64,000 nucleotides of DNA from Diplonema papillatum (lineage: Eukaryota; Euglenozoa; Diplonemea; Diplonemida; Diplonemidae). The DNA lies in the NCBI GenBank assembly GCA_030068145.1, contig JAPJBO010000228.1, positions 1 through 64,000 on the forward strand. Reading direction: 5' to 3'. The notes beneath the pieces are model-generated. The model was not told the origin of the DNA and did no database searches. It worked only from the letters and a program-made list of their open reading frames with translations. Positions 11,113 to 21,471 of the stretch are shown here, piece after piece; position 1 is the stretch's first letter, and every line of letters begins with the position of its first letter. The translations under genes were made by a program, and so were the position numbers.

Positions 11113-11805
11113 AAGCAACATCCAAACCAACAGATTCTCGACAACACCCAGTCGGGCAACGTTTGCATCAACACGTGCCTTGAGCACTACATGAATCAGA
11201 ATCTCCCATTCGGAGGAACTGGGAGCAGTGGTATCGGTATGTTGTCAGTTATTCCTTCGCTCTCCATCTCAGCCGGACCGCTCACCGACTATCCGCACTT
11301 CAAGTAACCAAGCACGATCCGCAAGTCGGGAAACATATCGACGTACCCACTGCGGAACAACGGTCACCACAGCTGGCTCACCATTCGCGGGAGAAATAGG
11401 TCTCAGAATCCCCATGAGACAATACCTTAAACCCCAAACCTGAAACGGAAACATGTGTTTCACTGGAGTGCAACACTACTCTACACAGTTACAGCTGACT
11501 GACCGCAGCAAACGATTGCAAGAAAGCATCCTTGAACTCCCAACACAGGCAAAGTGCACGGTTACTACGGCTTTGCTGAAATGTCCCACAAGCGAGGCTG
11601 CCTCAAGCAGGACACATTCATCAAGAAGACGGCCGCAATGGGCCGTCCCCCCTTGAACGACAAAGCCTACAACACGCTGATCAAGGTACTCATGACCGGG
11701 TTCATTCCGAGGAGAGTGAGACCCACGTTCAGAATCGTGACAATGATGCTCCTCCTGTTCGTCCTCTACCGGTTCGTCAACAAACTCATCCCCACTTCAC
11801 TTTAG
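11113..11805 (+). CDS. Class 3-type aldehyde dehydrogenase, C-terminal exons with membrane anchor (5' part not found)
   Basis: Two exons join cleanly. The first ends at 11236 (donor gtatgt) and the second runs from 11549 to the TAG at 11803-11805; both boundaries are phase 1. The first carries NVCINTCLEHYMNQNLPFGG followed by GSSGIG, the signature C-terminal stretch of ALDH3 enzymes. Across the junction the protein reads G-K-V-H-G-Y-Y-G-F-A-E-M-S-H-K-R-G, matching the family's YHG...F..FSH.R segment. The last 25 or so residues are hydrophobic (about 11735-11790), as in fatty aldehyde dehydrogenase ALDH3A2, which sits on the ER. ALDH3 enzymes oxidise aldehydes with NAD(P)+. The catalytic cysteine and Rossmann-fold region are not seen in the 1.8 kb upstream. 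The start given is the first well-supported stretch, not a start codon. The gene is either interrupted by a long intron and the retrotransposon, or a 5'-truncated remnant. Confidence 0.78.
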
Positions 11806-13873
11806 GATTTCCCTCCTAGCGTCTCGTTGACAGCGGCTTGTGTGCCGGTGCAGCTCCGAAGTAGCACCGCGGCTAAATTGTCCGGGAGCCAGCCAGCGAG
11901 CTTCCAGAAAGATCGCACGCCTTCTTAAAATTGATTTCCCGCGTACGCACGGCTGACTTGAGGCTGTGTCGCTGCGTCTTAGCTCTTTCCCACTTGCGCT
12001 CTTCCATTCGGGAACGGGTGGTGGGGGGGGGTGGGGTCAGGTCAGATTCTGCCACCCCTGGGGGGGGAGGTAAAGTCTAGGGGGAGGGGGGTAAATGACA
12101 ACGAATTTGATTGATCCAACAAGACGTGCGACTCAGCTATTCTCTCACGTACGAAGAGCTCAGCAGTGGAAGCCAATCTATCCCGCCGAGTGCGTTGATC
12201 CCAAGGCCTCCGTGCTCACTTCTGCTGCTGGGCTACGTTGATCTCCTGGAACCCCTGCATCCCCGTATCCTCAGTCCGGTTGCCGCACAGCCCGGCACCA
12301 GTGAAAATACACCTTTTGCGTTGTTCTGCTCTGGGAACCACGGTGTTTCGCTCCCGTACCCAGCCCGGTAGCCGACAGCCCGACACCATTGAAAAAAAGG
12401 TATCTTGCCCCCACGATCGTGAACACCGCATCTGCTTTGTTCCTGAAGGGCTTTGATTCCGTGGGGAGAGGGGGGCGAAACACCCGGAAGGAGAGGAAGA
12501 AATGAATGAAAATGCAAAGAAAGCAACATTTTGCCGACGGGGAGCTACTCCTCGGTCGGCAAACAACGTTACACGTTCGCAGCGCTACCCTCGATGTGTT
12601 TTCTTTCCTTTTTCACCAACGCGAGGCGCGACCACGCGAAGTGGAAAGCTCCACGGTTTTACGCGTGCTCTCTGCATGCGTGGTGCCCGCTGCCACAGCT
12701 CGCCACTGGTCCCGCATTTCGACAGCCTGTGTGTCGAGCATACTGCGACCGGTAGCCCGTCGTCATCGCGACGGTGGTGACGGCAGCAGGTTTCTACCGT
12801 GGCTGCCTAGCACCCGGCAGACGTCGCACTTCCTCTTGAAGTGGTTGCAGCAGTTCACGGTGAACATGTGTTGATCTCCACACGAGACACGTGCCCAAGC
12901 CTCGTGCAGGACTATTGTAGCAATTTAGTCGTAATGATGCCTCATCTCACCATGCAAATGAGTACCACATTATGGTACTTCAGATGGAGCAAGGATGGGA
13001 AGCAGAGTAGGATCAATCCAGAAAGTCGGACGCGGCGCGTGCTTGCGGTGTCGACGGCTGTTGACCCTGACGGACAGGAGGCCGGCGGCGTGTTGCCGCA
13101 GGGGCCCCGACGAGTCGGAAGACGAAACGCCGGGACAGACCGGCGCCACCGAGCGTGCCGGCTTCTATTGGCGAGGTTTGTCCCGCCGCACGACACAAGC
13201 GAAGAAGACCGGGTGCGCATTCTTGCCTTGCTTTGTCGGAAGAGCAGCCCCAGACTCCCCGTCGGCGACGCCTTCAGTCGGTGCTCCGCTGAGGTCACGG
13301 GTGCGTGCCCCACCACCATGCAACGACAGCTTCCTCAACGGCAACCGAAGGCCCCATCTCCGCACGCCGCTGGTCGGAAAGCGAAGAGGCCGCCCCAACA
13401 CCCGGTACTGGCGAGCGACCCGTACGGAAAAGGAGAGAACTCACCCAGGCCAAAGTCCTTTACGGGAGCCCAGCTGCCGGACGGAAGCGGAAGCTGAAGA
13501 CGGCCACGCCCGATACGGCGGCACAACGAAGAAGAAGATCCCGAAAACGGGAAAATCGCAGAGGCGCCCGACGGCCTCAGGCACACCCGTGCCCAGATCA
13601 CCTAGCCCCGTTTACACCACAAGACGCAATGGCAGGCGATGATGACGTCATTAACATTAAGTAACCTAGCCCGTGAGAAAGTGCATGTGGTCCATGTACT
13701 TAAAAGTTCCCAGTGCTTAACGGCTTTATCACGTGGCCGGCCCTGAGACTACCCCCCTCAAGTGCCGCCACTGTTTTATCTTCAACCATACTTCAACTCC
13801 CTTGCCACCTAAAGTCGAGCAGGTTGGTTTCAAGTGGAACGGGACAACCCTGGGGGGTTATCACGAACACAGC
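11806..13873. other. Gap; overlapping Arg-rich ORFs of uncertain status at about 12841-13664
   Basis: All three + frames between about 12990 and 13664 stay open for 120-215 codons. They encode Arg/Pro-rich sequence; one frame contains an AT-hook-like KRRGRP and another a Lys/Arg-rich tail ending DDDVINIK. No frame shows a domain I know, and GC-rich composition alone could explain the open frames. Two imperfect repeats of about 95 bases lie at about 12285-12370 and 12370-12460. I cannot choose a gene model. An exon upstream of Ku70 is possible. Confidence 0.3.
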
Positions 13874-16489
13874 ATGGAATGGAAAGGCATGCACGATGAC
13901 GCGCCTCAAGAAAATATGTTTGACAACTGGTTCAACGATGAAGACGAAGTTGCGACGCAGCCGATGAAGGAAAGTGACCGGGATGCGATTTTGTTCATGG
14001 TGGACTGCCAAGACAGCATGTTCATCCCGAATAAAGACGGCGACACGCCGTTTGCGGTAGCCATCCAATGCTGCTCGCGCTTCTACAAGGACAAGATTCT
14101 CAGCAGCGACTCGGACTTTGTAGGCTTGATGCTCTACGCAACGCAACATAAGCTCAATGCGTACGATTTCAACGGCGTGTACATCTTTCACTCCCTTGCA
14201 CGCCCGAGCGCGCAACGTATAAAGGAGCTCGACAGCTTGATCGCGGATCGTGCGGCCTTCAAGCAGCATGTTGGGTCGTCGAGCAATTTTCCGTTGAGTG
14301 ACGCGCTGTGGACGTCGCAGCACCTCTTCCATGGGTTGCCGAAGACCATTGCTTTCCGAAGGATTCTGGTGTTCACGGACGATGACAACCCGACGAGAGG
14401 GGATCAGTCTGCGAGGGACAAGTGCGTGACGAGGGCGCGGGACTTGCTCGAGTCGGATATCACGCTGCAGCTGTTCGCGTTGAAGAAGGGCCTGCCGCAC
14501 CAGCAGGCGTCCGCGTCGCCGCCGGCCCAAACCGGGTCCGGGCAGTCGTCGAGCGACTATTTGGCGTCGGAGCCTCTCAAAGGCCTGCGGGGCAGCAACT
14601 CGCTGTCGATAAGCGGCGCCGTCGGCGTGGGCGCAAGCCTAGACCACACCCATAGTGGAGGGCGCGTGTCGTCGAGCGGCGGGGCTGGCTCGGCTGGCGG
14701 GGCGAATTCGTTTGACGCAGCAGTATTCTGGCGGGACGTTGTGTACGTCGACGACGACGAGTTGGCGGCAAAGGCGATCCACCTCGACGCGAAGAGCTCG
14801 TTCGTCGAGATGCTCGACCCGCTGATGCGCAAAGCGCACCACAAACGCTCCTCCGGCCTCCTCAACGTCGCCTTCGGGAATCAGTCCTTCGAAGCCCCCG
14901 CCATGGCGGTCCGCATCTACAACCCAGTCATGCGGGCGCGCCGCGGAACCGCGATTTCCCTCGACTCGAAGACCAACATCCCGCTCGTCACCGAAACGCG
15001 GTACATATGCCACAACACGGCCGCCTTCCTCGAGCAAGACGACATGGGCCGCGCGCTTGACCTGGGCACCGAGGAGGTCTTCTTCGACCCCGCCGAGGTC
15101 AAGAGCATGTCGTCGGAATTCGGCGACCCGGGGCTGCGTATTTTGGGGTTCAAGCCGAAAAGCAAGGTGAAGCTGTCGCAGCAGGTAGGCGTGCCGTACT
15201 GGGTCCACCCAGACGAGGCGTCAGTTACGAACAGCTCGAAGGTGTTCCGCGCGTTGGTGGTGAAGATGGCGGAAATGGAGAAGGTGGCCATCGCGGAGTT
15301 GATCCCGAGGAAGGGCAGCTCCCCTCGGATCGTCGCGCTCGTCCCGCAACTGGAGACCCAGGAGCCAGACGGAAGCCGGGACGAGTGCTTCGGCATGCAC
15401 GTGATCCCGTTGCCGTACGCAAACGACATCAGGGATCTCTCCTTCCCCGCTCCGCCGCCGAAGGGGGAAAACCACGACCGGCTGGTCGTGAAAGCGAAGC
15501 AGATCATCCGCCGGATGCAGCTCCAGCCCGCCTTCGACGGGGGCGAGCCCAAATACGACGCCTACGATTACCCGAACCCCGCCCTCCAGAAGCACTTTAC
15601 CGTCCTGCAAAGCATCGCCCTGGAAGAGGACTACGAGACCGTCCCTGACTACACGCTGCCTGACTACAAAAGCATGTCTTCCTTCAAGGACCTCTTCGCC
15701 TCGTACAAAGCGCACGCGTATTCCGACTCATACTCTCCTGAGGCAGCTGTCGGCACGGCTGGCATGAAGCGGTCAATTACAGAGTACGAGGACTGTGACC
15801 CGAAAAAGGTGCGTTGTCCTTTTTCCTTGTTTGAACGGACACCTGACACATGAGATGCCCGGTGTGTCACATGATGCATCAGGACAGGACGACCTCCTCA
15901 GACAAACAAGTGCTTTTCGTCGTCCGTGCAGGCTGATCGACTTCGCGATTGGGGTTTTACCATTTTCCTTATTCGGGTTAGGAACTCTGTCCGTCAAGCA
16001 GCACGCTGCTCACTCACGCCTTTCTTGTCCTTCACAACGCGTTGGAGCTCACCGCAAGGTTGAAACCACACACTGTGTGACACACATAAAAAAAAAAAAA
16101 AAAAAAAAAAACAGATCGACATCAGCGCCGTCGACTTCGAGGACCGCTACGACAACGAAAAAATGGGCACGCTTACTGTGCCCATCCTTCGGCAGTACTG
16201 CAAAAATAATAAGGAGGTCTGTGACCGTTTCTTGGGTTTATTTCGACGGGGTCGTGAGATGCAACACCGGCTGTGGCCTGTGTATCACCGGATGTTGCCT
16301 GTATGCCGAATAACAATTACGAGTATTTAGCATCGGACCTGATAAACAATGAGCAAGGAGTCCGCTCTTGATGTGACGAAAACAACGCAGGAGACTAGCG
16401 GGCTGTTGAAAGCTGACCTTGTGGATCTGGTGATGTCGATTGTGAAGGAAAAGCGCGACAAGGCAACTGCTCAAGCTACTGCTTCGTGA
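13874..16489 (+). CDS. Ku70-type DNA end-binding protein (three exons)
   Basis: Exons 13874-15808, 16115-16216 and 16391-16489 join in phase 0 with GT-AG borders. Exon 1 starts with a von Willebrand A-like Ku domain (DAILFMVDCQDSMF, later RRILVFTDDDNP). It continues through the Ku core beta-barrel (RALVVKMAEMEKVAIAEL, then RIVALVPQLE) and the helical arm (PNPALQKHFTVLQSIAL). Exons 2 and 3 rebuild a C-terminal SAP DNA-binding motif: LTVPILRQYCKNNK joined to ETSGLLKADLVDLVMSIV, then TGA at 16487-16489. A terminal SAP motif distinguishes Ku70 from Ku80. The family binds DNA ends as a Ku70-Ku80 ring in the nucleus and starts non-homologous end joining. I took the first in-frame ATG (13874). The frame is open about 140 bases further upstream, so an earlier exon is possible. 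Intron 1 ends in a long A tract instead of a pyrimidine tract. Confidence 0.88.
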
Positions 16490-17498
16490 TTTCCCCGGAG
16501 CGCCTCACACGGCAATCTCGAAGTGAGCATTTGCGCCCGTGTTAGGAGCAGCTGTATCGATTGCTGCACACACGTGTCCGAGAATGACACTCACCAAAGG
16601 TGCGCCAAATCTGTTTGGAATGTGAAGTACGAATTGACTAGTCAATCTCGAGCTCGGTTGTGACTTTAAACTGTCACGGCATTTCCTCGTTACGGTTTGC
16701 GGGGATAGTACGCAGTCATACCGACGAACGCAAACGGGACCCGCATAGGCGCACAGGTGAATTGCGTTAGCTGTTCTACCTGATGCTATCCCCATCTTGC
16801 AAGTGTATTGAGCTTGCCTCGACAAGCCTGCCAGACGTAACCCAATGATACGCGCCGCTTGTTCGACCAACCGCTTCCTTGTTTCATTTTTCTCCCACTT
16901 CCAAAGGGCAGTTGGTTTCAGTATATTGTTTTTCTTCTTGCTTCGCCGGATGACACTGATCTGAGGCACAGGGTCGCATGGTCGAGCTCTCTCGCAGCAG
17001 GAAAAACAAGAAAACGATCGCGGAGGATGTGGAGGCGATGCCCCGAAACGCTGTCCGCCTAAAGTAGGGGGTTCAACAAGTGCTGCGGGTCACCCCTTTT
17101 CCCCCATTTTATGAGCGAGCGTAATGGGGACGCCCCAGCCAATGATTCCTGCGGCGGCTTCAGGTTGAACGCGTTCGTTTGGATACAGGGAACAACCAAG
17201 ACCGCAACGTGCGATGGTCAGGCAGGTTGTTACGCAATCGAAGCTCTCACCATCCGAATAGCCGTAGGAGCACTGGCCCAATATTCCGGTGAAAGAAAGA
17301 CGGCGTCCTGGCCGTATGAGTGGGAAGCTTGACGCACGGCATGCGACGCTGAAGCAAGCTCCTCCTTGTGCGAAAGTGGGGAGTGCAAGTTGTAAACACA
17401 ACAGGGTAAGGCCCGGACTTCGTTGAGCACCGGTAACAAGAACGCCGTTCTCAGGCAACCCGCGCGAAGTTCGCCAGAAACGCCAGAAGAAACGAAAA
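16490..17498. other. Intergenic gap, no gene seen
   Basis: Only short ORFs. A 154-codon - strand frame (16969-16505) has no recognisable domain and I do not call it. Confidence 0.5.
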
Positions 17499-17993
17499 AT
17501 GGAAGTCGAAAAAGCGATCGAAGAAATCAGCCAGGGGAAGGTTCCCGAGAGGAGGCTGACACAGCGCGTGACTGAAGTGCGTGGGATGATGCGTGGCTGC
17601 GCGAACGAATCGCGGCTCTGCAGCCGGCTGGCCGATGCAGTGAAGGCCGCAAAGCGGCGGGAGCTGGCAGGCGGAAGACGAGACATTGGAGACTTAAAGC
17701 AGCAAGACGCCGTCGACGAGCTAGAGATTCTGGCTCGCACCAATGAGCAGCTGACATCGGTTCTCGACAGGCAGTCCGACTCACTCGTCCTGCTCGACAA
17801 TTCATCGGCGGCCCTGAAGCGCGTGCACGACGAGTACAGCAACGTTATGTCGACGCTCGACGTCACGCGGAAGGTACTCAACAGGCTGTGGGATAAGCGG
17901 AAGGCCGATGATTTCTGGCTCATGGCGGCTTGCTCCTACTTCGCCCTCGTCGCGGCGTATATCGTCTCTAGCCGCGTGTTTGGCATCTTTTAG
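17499..17993 (+). CDS. Sec20-like tail-anchored SNARE
   Basis: A 164-residue single-exon frame beginning ATGGAAGTCG after an A-rich leader. The middle is helical and charged. Residues about 80-135 fit the Sec20/BNIP1 SNARE-like domain: LARTNEQL, then LLDNSSAALKRVHDEYSNV and STLDVTRKVLNRLWDKRKAD. A single hydrophobic segment (about residues 142-158, ACSYFALVAAYIV) follows, with only a few residues after it, which is the arrangement of a C-terminal membrane anchor. In other eukaryotes Sec20 is an ER Q-SNARE for Golgi-to-ER vesicles. The protein is somewhat shorter than usual at its N-terminus, and a small upstream exon cannot be excluded. Confidence 0.72.
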   Translation: MEVEKAIEEISQGKVPERRLTQRVTEVRGMMRGCANESRLCSRLADAVKAAKRRELAGGRRDIGDLKQQDAVDELEILARTNEQLTSVLDRQSDSLVLLDNSSAALKRVHDEYSNVMSTLDVTRKVLNRLWDKRKADDFWLMAACSYFALVAAYIVSSRVFGIF

Positions 17994-18582
17994 CGAGTCG
18001 TTCTTCAAGCTCCCAAGGTTCGGGAACGCGCGATGCGGTATAGCCAGACACGCATTAAGCCGACCCTTCCGGCTGGTGCCTTCGGCATCGTCTCCAAACG
18101 CTGGATGGCAACGGCATGGTGTCACTCGTGTCCACGCGAGAGGCCGAAGCGTAAGCAACCCTCATATCTTCAGCATCTTGTACCTTCTATCTATCCTCGC
18201 TATCCCACCAGTTCGTCTAGCCACGAACAGCGTATTCAACGTGCCTCAAGCCGTTTCCTTTCATTTCTTTCCGAACGGAGGCCGCTCCTTGGAGAAGCAA
18301 GTAGCAGTAGATGCAGGTACTACGGAAGTCCGGCAGACACACAGTATAAGGAAGCAGGGTCCTTCTTGGGAGAGCTCCGCGAGAGCTTTCCGAAAGCATC
18401 AACAGGTCCTGGGCTGAAGGAGAGGTTCCTTTTTAGTCATGACCCGTTTCCAGGGGTCGGCACGATGGGGAACCTTCCTTCGCCTCTCTTCGCTGACTTG
18501 CACTCTATAAATAAACGCTGAAAACAGAACGCCCGCAAGGAAGGGTCTCGGGAGGAGGTAGGGGGGCCTTCATGTTCTTGAG
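17994..18582. other. Intergenic gap, no gene seen
   Basis: Contains a 162-codon frame (18033-18521) of Ser/Arg/Pro composition without recognisable domains, probably chance. Confidence 0.45.
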
Positions 18583-20550
18583 TTGGGCTTCCCAGTGATG
18601 CCACCCGGCGACGGGCCTTCGACGGCATACGAAATCAACCAGAACAGCGTCCGTGTGACCGACTGCCATGCGCGGTTATGTTTTGACTGGGAAGCCGGCG
18701 AGGTCTGGGGCACGGCGAACTACGACATCCGGTGGCTGGACGACGATGCATCGAAGCTAGTGCTCGATGCCGTCGGGTTAGACGTGATCGCCGTGACGAA
18801 TTTCGAAAACGACGACGCGTCACAACCCAAGCAAGAGCAGCCCGGTTGCTCGCACCGACCGACTGAGGACGACATGCGAAGGCGGGTTGGCTGTTGCGAA
18901 GGCTCGTCGGGTCGTGAAAAAACCCGATTGCACTTTTCTCAGAACGAGGAGACGGTTGCCATCAGGGTGCCGAAAGGAGTGCGGTGCGTGCGCGTTCGCT
19001 ACAGAGTCAAAGACGGCTCGGAAAGCTTGAAATGGTGGCGCTCGTGCAAGATGATCCACTCGACGGGAGCCGACATAAACAACCAAGGCCTGCTCCCCGT
19101 CATCGACAGCACTACTGAGATCATCAACTGGAAGATCACCGTATGCGTCCCCGACACGTTCTCCGTCTGGGTCCCCAACGAAGACCAAACCGACCCTGTG
19201 CCGGTGCAGTGTGCTCGGTGTTTGAGACTTACATACACGTTTGTGTTGCCGTCAACTTCGTCAGAAGCTTTAGGTTTAGTCGTTGCGGAGAATCTGAAGC
19301 GAACGAAGCTCGTTGAAACGCCGATCAGCGTGCACCTATTGCATCAGTCCGACTTCGAACCGCCGACGGAACTGGAACAGGTCATCCGCATGCTACTCAA
19401 AGGCATGTTTGAGCTCTTCGACGGCTTCGGGTTCAAATGCTACACGATCGTCGCCATCCCGAGGGGCTGGAACCTGCAAGGCTTGGCGCTTCCACACGGC
19501 GCGTTCGCAAACGTTTCTGTGCTTGAACGGTGCGTCCCCGGCAACTTGTCGGCGATTCAAGTCCTCGCGCACGAGATGTCCCACGAGTGGTTCGGCTTCC
19601 AAGTCCGATCCCTTCACATGCAAGAAGCGTGGCTTGACGAGGCGTTTGCCGTGTACTGCGAGGCCCGAATTCCGCAGCTAGGCATGGACGTGTCCAAGCC
19701 CGATTGCGAGACGCAGTTCGACCTCATAGGCTGCATGCGAGAATCGCTGCTAGACTCAGCCATCAACGGGTTGGGTGTCACCGAGAAGAACGTTCTTTCC
19801 GGGCAGCCGGACATTGTGAAGCATAAGGGCTTCCTCGTCATCCTGCGGCTGATGCGCGCGATGGGCGGTGCCGAGGAGATAGACAAGTTGATCCGCGGCT
19901 GGTGCCACCAGTTCAGAGGCCGCAAGGTGACTACCAAGCACTTCGTCGCGTTCTTCGAGCAGTACCAGTTTGAGATCAACAACTTCCGGGGGCCGTGCGC
20001 CCACGCATTCGAGACGTGGCTGGGCGAGGACGAAATGCCGAAGGAGCTGCGGGTCATGCAGCAGATCCTGTCTTCGCGGATGGCCGACGACGCCCGTTCG
20101 AAGCGTGTGCTGAAGGAAATCGAGCAGAACGTGCAGCAAAAGCAGGTCTCCCGCTTCGGCCCTTGGCGAGGCTCTCCCTTGGAGCGCGAAAGGTGGTGCA
20201 TCGCCCTCGAGCTGCTCACAAAGGAAGTCGTCGACCGCAGCTTCATCACCGAGCTTGCCGACATCCTGCCACTTGACGACCTGGAGGTGCGGGGCAGATT
20301 TCTCGAGCTCGCGCTGGCGAAGCGTGTTGCTCAGTATTACCCGATGGTGCGCGAATTCATTACCGAACACCAGTGCATGGGTTGCTACCTTCTCGCGGAT
20401 CTGCTGCTTGCGAGTGAGAAGGAGAAGAAGCTCGCCGTGACGCTGTACAGGGAGTTGCAGGGCACCCAAACCAAGGCCAACTCTGTCATGACAGACCTTA
20501 TCTTTGAGATACACCTGCCAAAGAAGCGCCGAAAGAACTTGCTTTGCTGA
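18583..20550 (+). CDS. M1 family metallopeptidase homologue (LTA4H/aminopeptidase B type) with degenerate active-site motifs
   Basis: A 655-residue single exon, close to the roughly 610 aa of leukotriene A4 hydrolase. The N-terminal beta domain begins with FDWEAGEVWGTANYDIRW and LVLDAVGLDV. The zinc site is intact: H330-E-M-S-H334, eighteen residues, then E353 (LDEAF). The C-terminal helical repeat domain (about 560-640, FLELALAKRVAQYYPMV) resembles the LTA4H C-terminal domain. Two family features are missing. The G-x-M-E-N substrate loop reads HGAFAN (about residue 305), and the catalytic tyrosine of the Y-x-K-G motif is replaced (KHKG, about residue 413). Zinc may still bind, but ordinary aminopeptidase chemistry is doubtful. 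A scaffold or altered-specificity role is inference. ATG 18583 was chosen; ATG 18598 is possible. Confidence 0.8.
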   Translation: MGFPVMPPGDGPSTAYEINQNSVRVTDCHARLCFDWEAGEVWGTANYDIRWLDDDASKLVLDAVGLDVIAVTNFENDDASQPKQEQPGCSHRPTEDDMRRRVGCCEGSSGREKTRLHFSQNEETVAIRVPKGVRCVRVRYRVKDGSESLKWWRSCKMIHSTGADINNQGLLPVIDSTTEIINWKITVCVPDTFSVWVPNEDQTDPVPVQCARCLRLTYTFVLPSTSSEALGLVVAENLKRTKLVETPISVHLLHQSDFEPPTELEQVIRMLLKGMFELFDGFGFKCYTIVAIPRGWNLQGLALPHGAFANVSVLERCVPGNLSAIQVLAHEMSHEWFGFQVRSLHMQEAWLDEAFAVYCEARIPQLGMDVSKPDCETQFDLIGCMRESLLDSAINGLGVTEKNVLSGQPDIVKHKGFLVILRLMRAMGGAEEIDKLIRGWCHQFRGRKVTTKHFVAFFEQYQFEINNFRGPCAHAFETWLGEDEMPKELRVMQQILSSRMADDARSKRVLKEIEQNVQQKQVSRFGPWRGSPLERERWCIALELLTKEVVDRSFITELADILPLDDLEVRGRFLELALAKRVAQYYPMVREFITEHQCMGCYLLADLLLASEKEKKLAVTLYRELQGTQTKANSVMTDLIFEIHLPKKRRKNLLC

Positions 20551-21471
20551 GCCTTCGATTTCGTGCGAACTTCTCGCAGATCTGCTGCTGGCGGCACACT
20601 CTGAACACGAACCTATTGGACGTCTCAGCGAAGAACCGGAAGAACCTGCCCTCCCGAGACTTTTCTGCACGCTAAGTCCCCGCGTTTGCTGCTGAGTGAC
20701 AATCCAGGCCAACTCGGTCCGGAAGTTTCTCCAGAATACACGCGCCGAAAGCTGCGGGCGAAGTGTCCTTTCTCTTGAACCGCGGGGGGCGTAAAGTGTG
20801 GCTGTTTTGATCAGAATGCAACGAACTCGTGGCAATACATAGTCATGCTTGTGGCCGGCCACGGCTGCCACGACCGCCTACGAACCCGATACCCATGCAG
20901 TGTACAAAGTTGACCCCTTGAGACTGAATTGCCGTCTTTTCTAGATTGCCGATAACCCAAACGCGAAATCACTTCTCTCTCTGTATCCTCAGGAGTCGCC
21001 TCCGACAGGAATTGCAGTTCAGGTAACTCCTAATAATATCCGGCCACAGAAGCTATGAGCGCTTCCTGCCATCAACATCGTTTTGCGCCCTGTACATCAA
21101 ATTCGGCCGCTGCTAGCTCCCGCGAGCACTTGCTTTGATGTTGTGTCTCGGGTGAAGCACCGTGATCCCGATTAATTTGACACTCTTTTTTCTTGAAAGT
21201 GCGCTAATATTGCAGGGAATAGTTGACTGGAGCTCTTGAGTTTGTGCTAACCACGATTTGGGGAGTCGGGAGAACCTACGAAGCCAAAAGCAGGACCGAA
21301 ACCCCCGTTCGTGAGAAAAAGCGAAGAATAACACGCGTATTCTTTCCGCCGCCGTGCCGGGATACGATTCTTGCAGAGGGATGGGAGGCTGTCGAAGCCG
21401 GCATGCTTTTCTTACCGGACTTGAACCCGGCTCGCTCTATACTTCAAATACCAGCAGAAAAAGAGGCGGGA
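20551..21471. other. Intergenic gap, no gene seen
   Basis: No convincing frame. A stretch at about 20566-20590 resembles the codons for LLADLLLA of the preceding gene (about 20391-20415), too short to call a duplicated exon. Confidence 0.45.

Noticed and set aside
16505-16969. 154-codon - strand frame
   Set aside because: No recognisable domain, no neighbours on this strand and no splice or start context.
18033-18521. 162-codon + frame between Sec20 and the M1 homologue
   Set aside because: Composition looks like non-coding sequence; no motif found.
20566-20590. Duplicate exon of the M1 homologue
   Set aside because: Similarity covers only about 22 bases and no splice signals accompany it.
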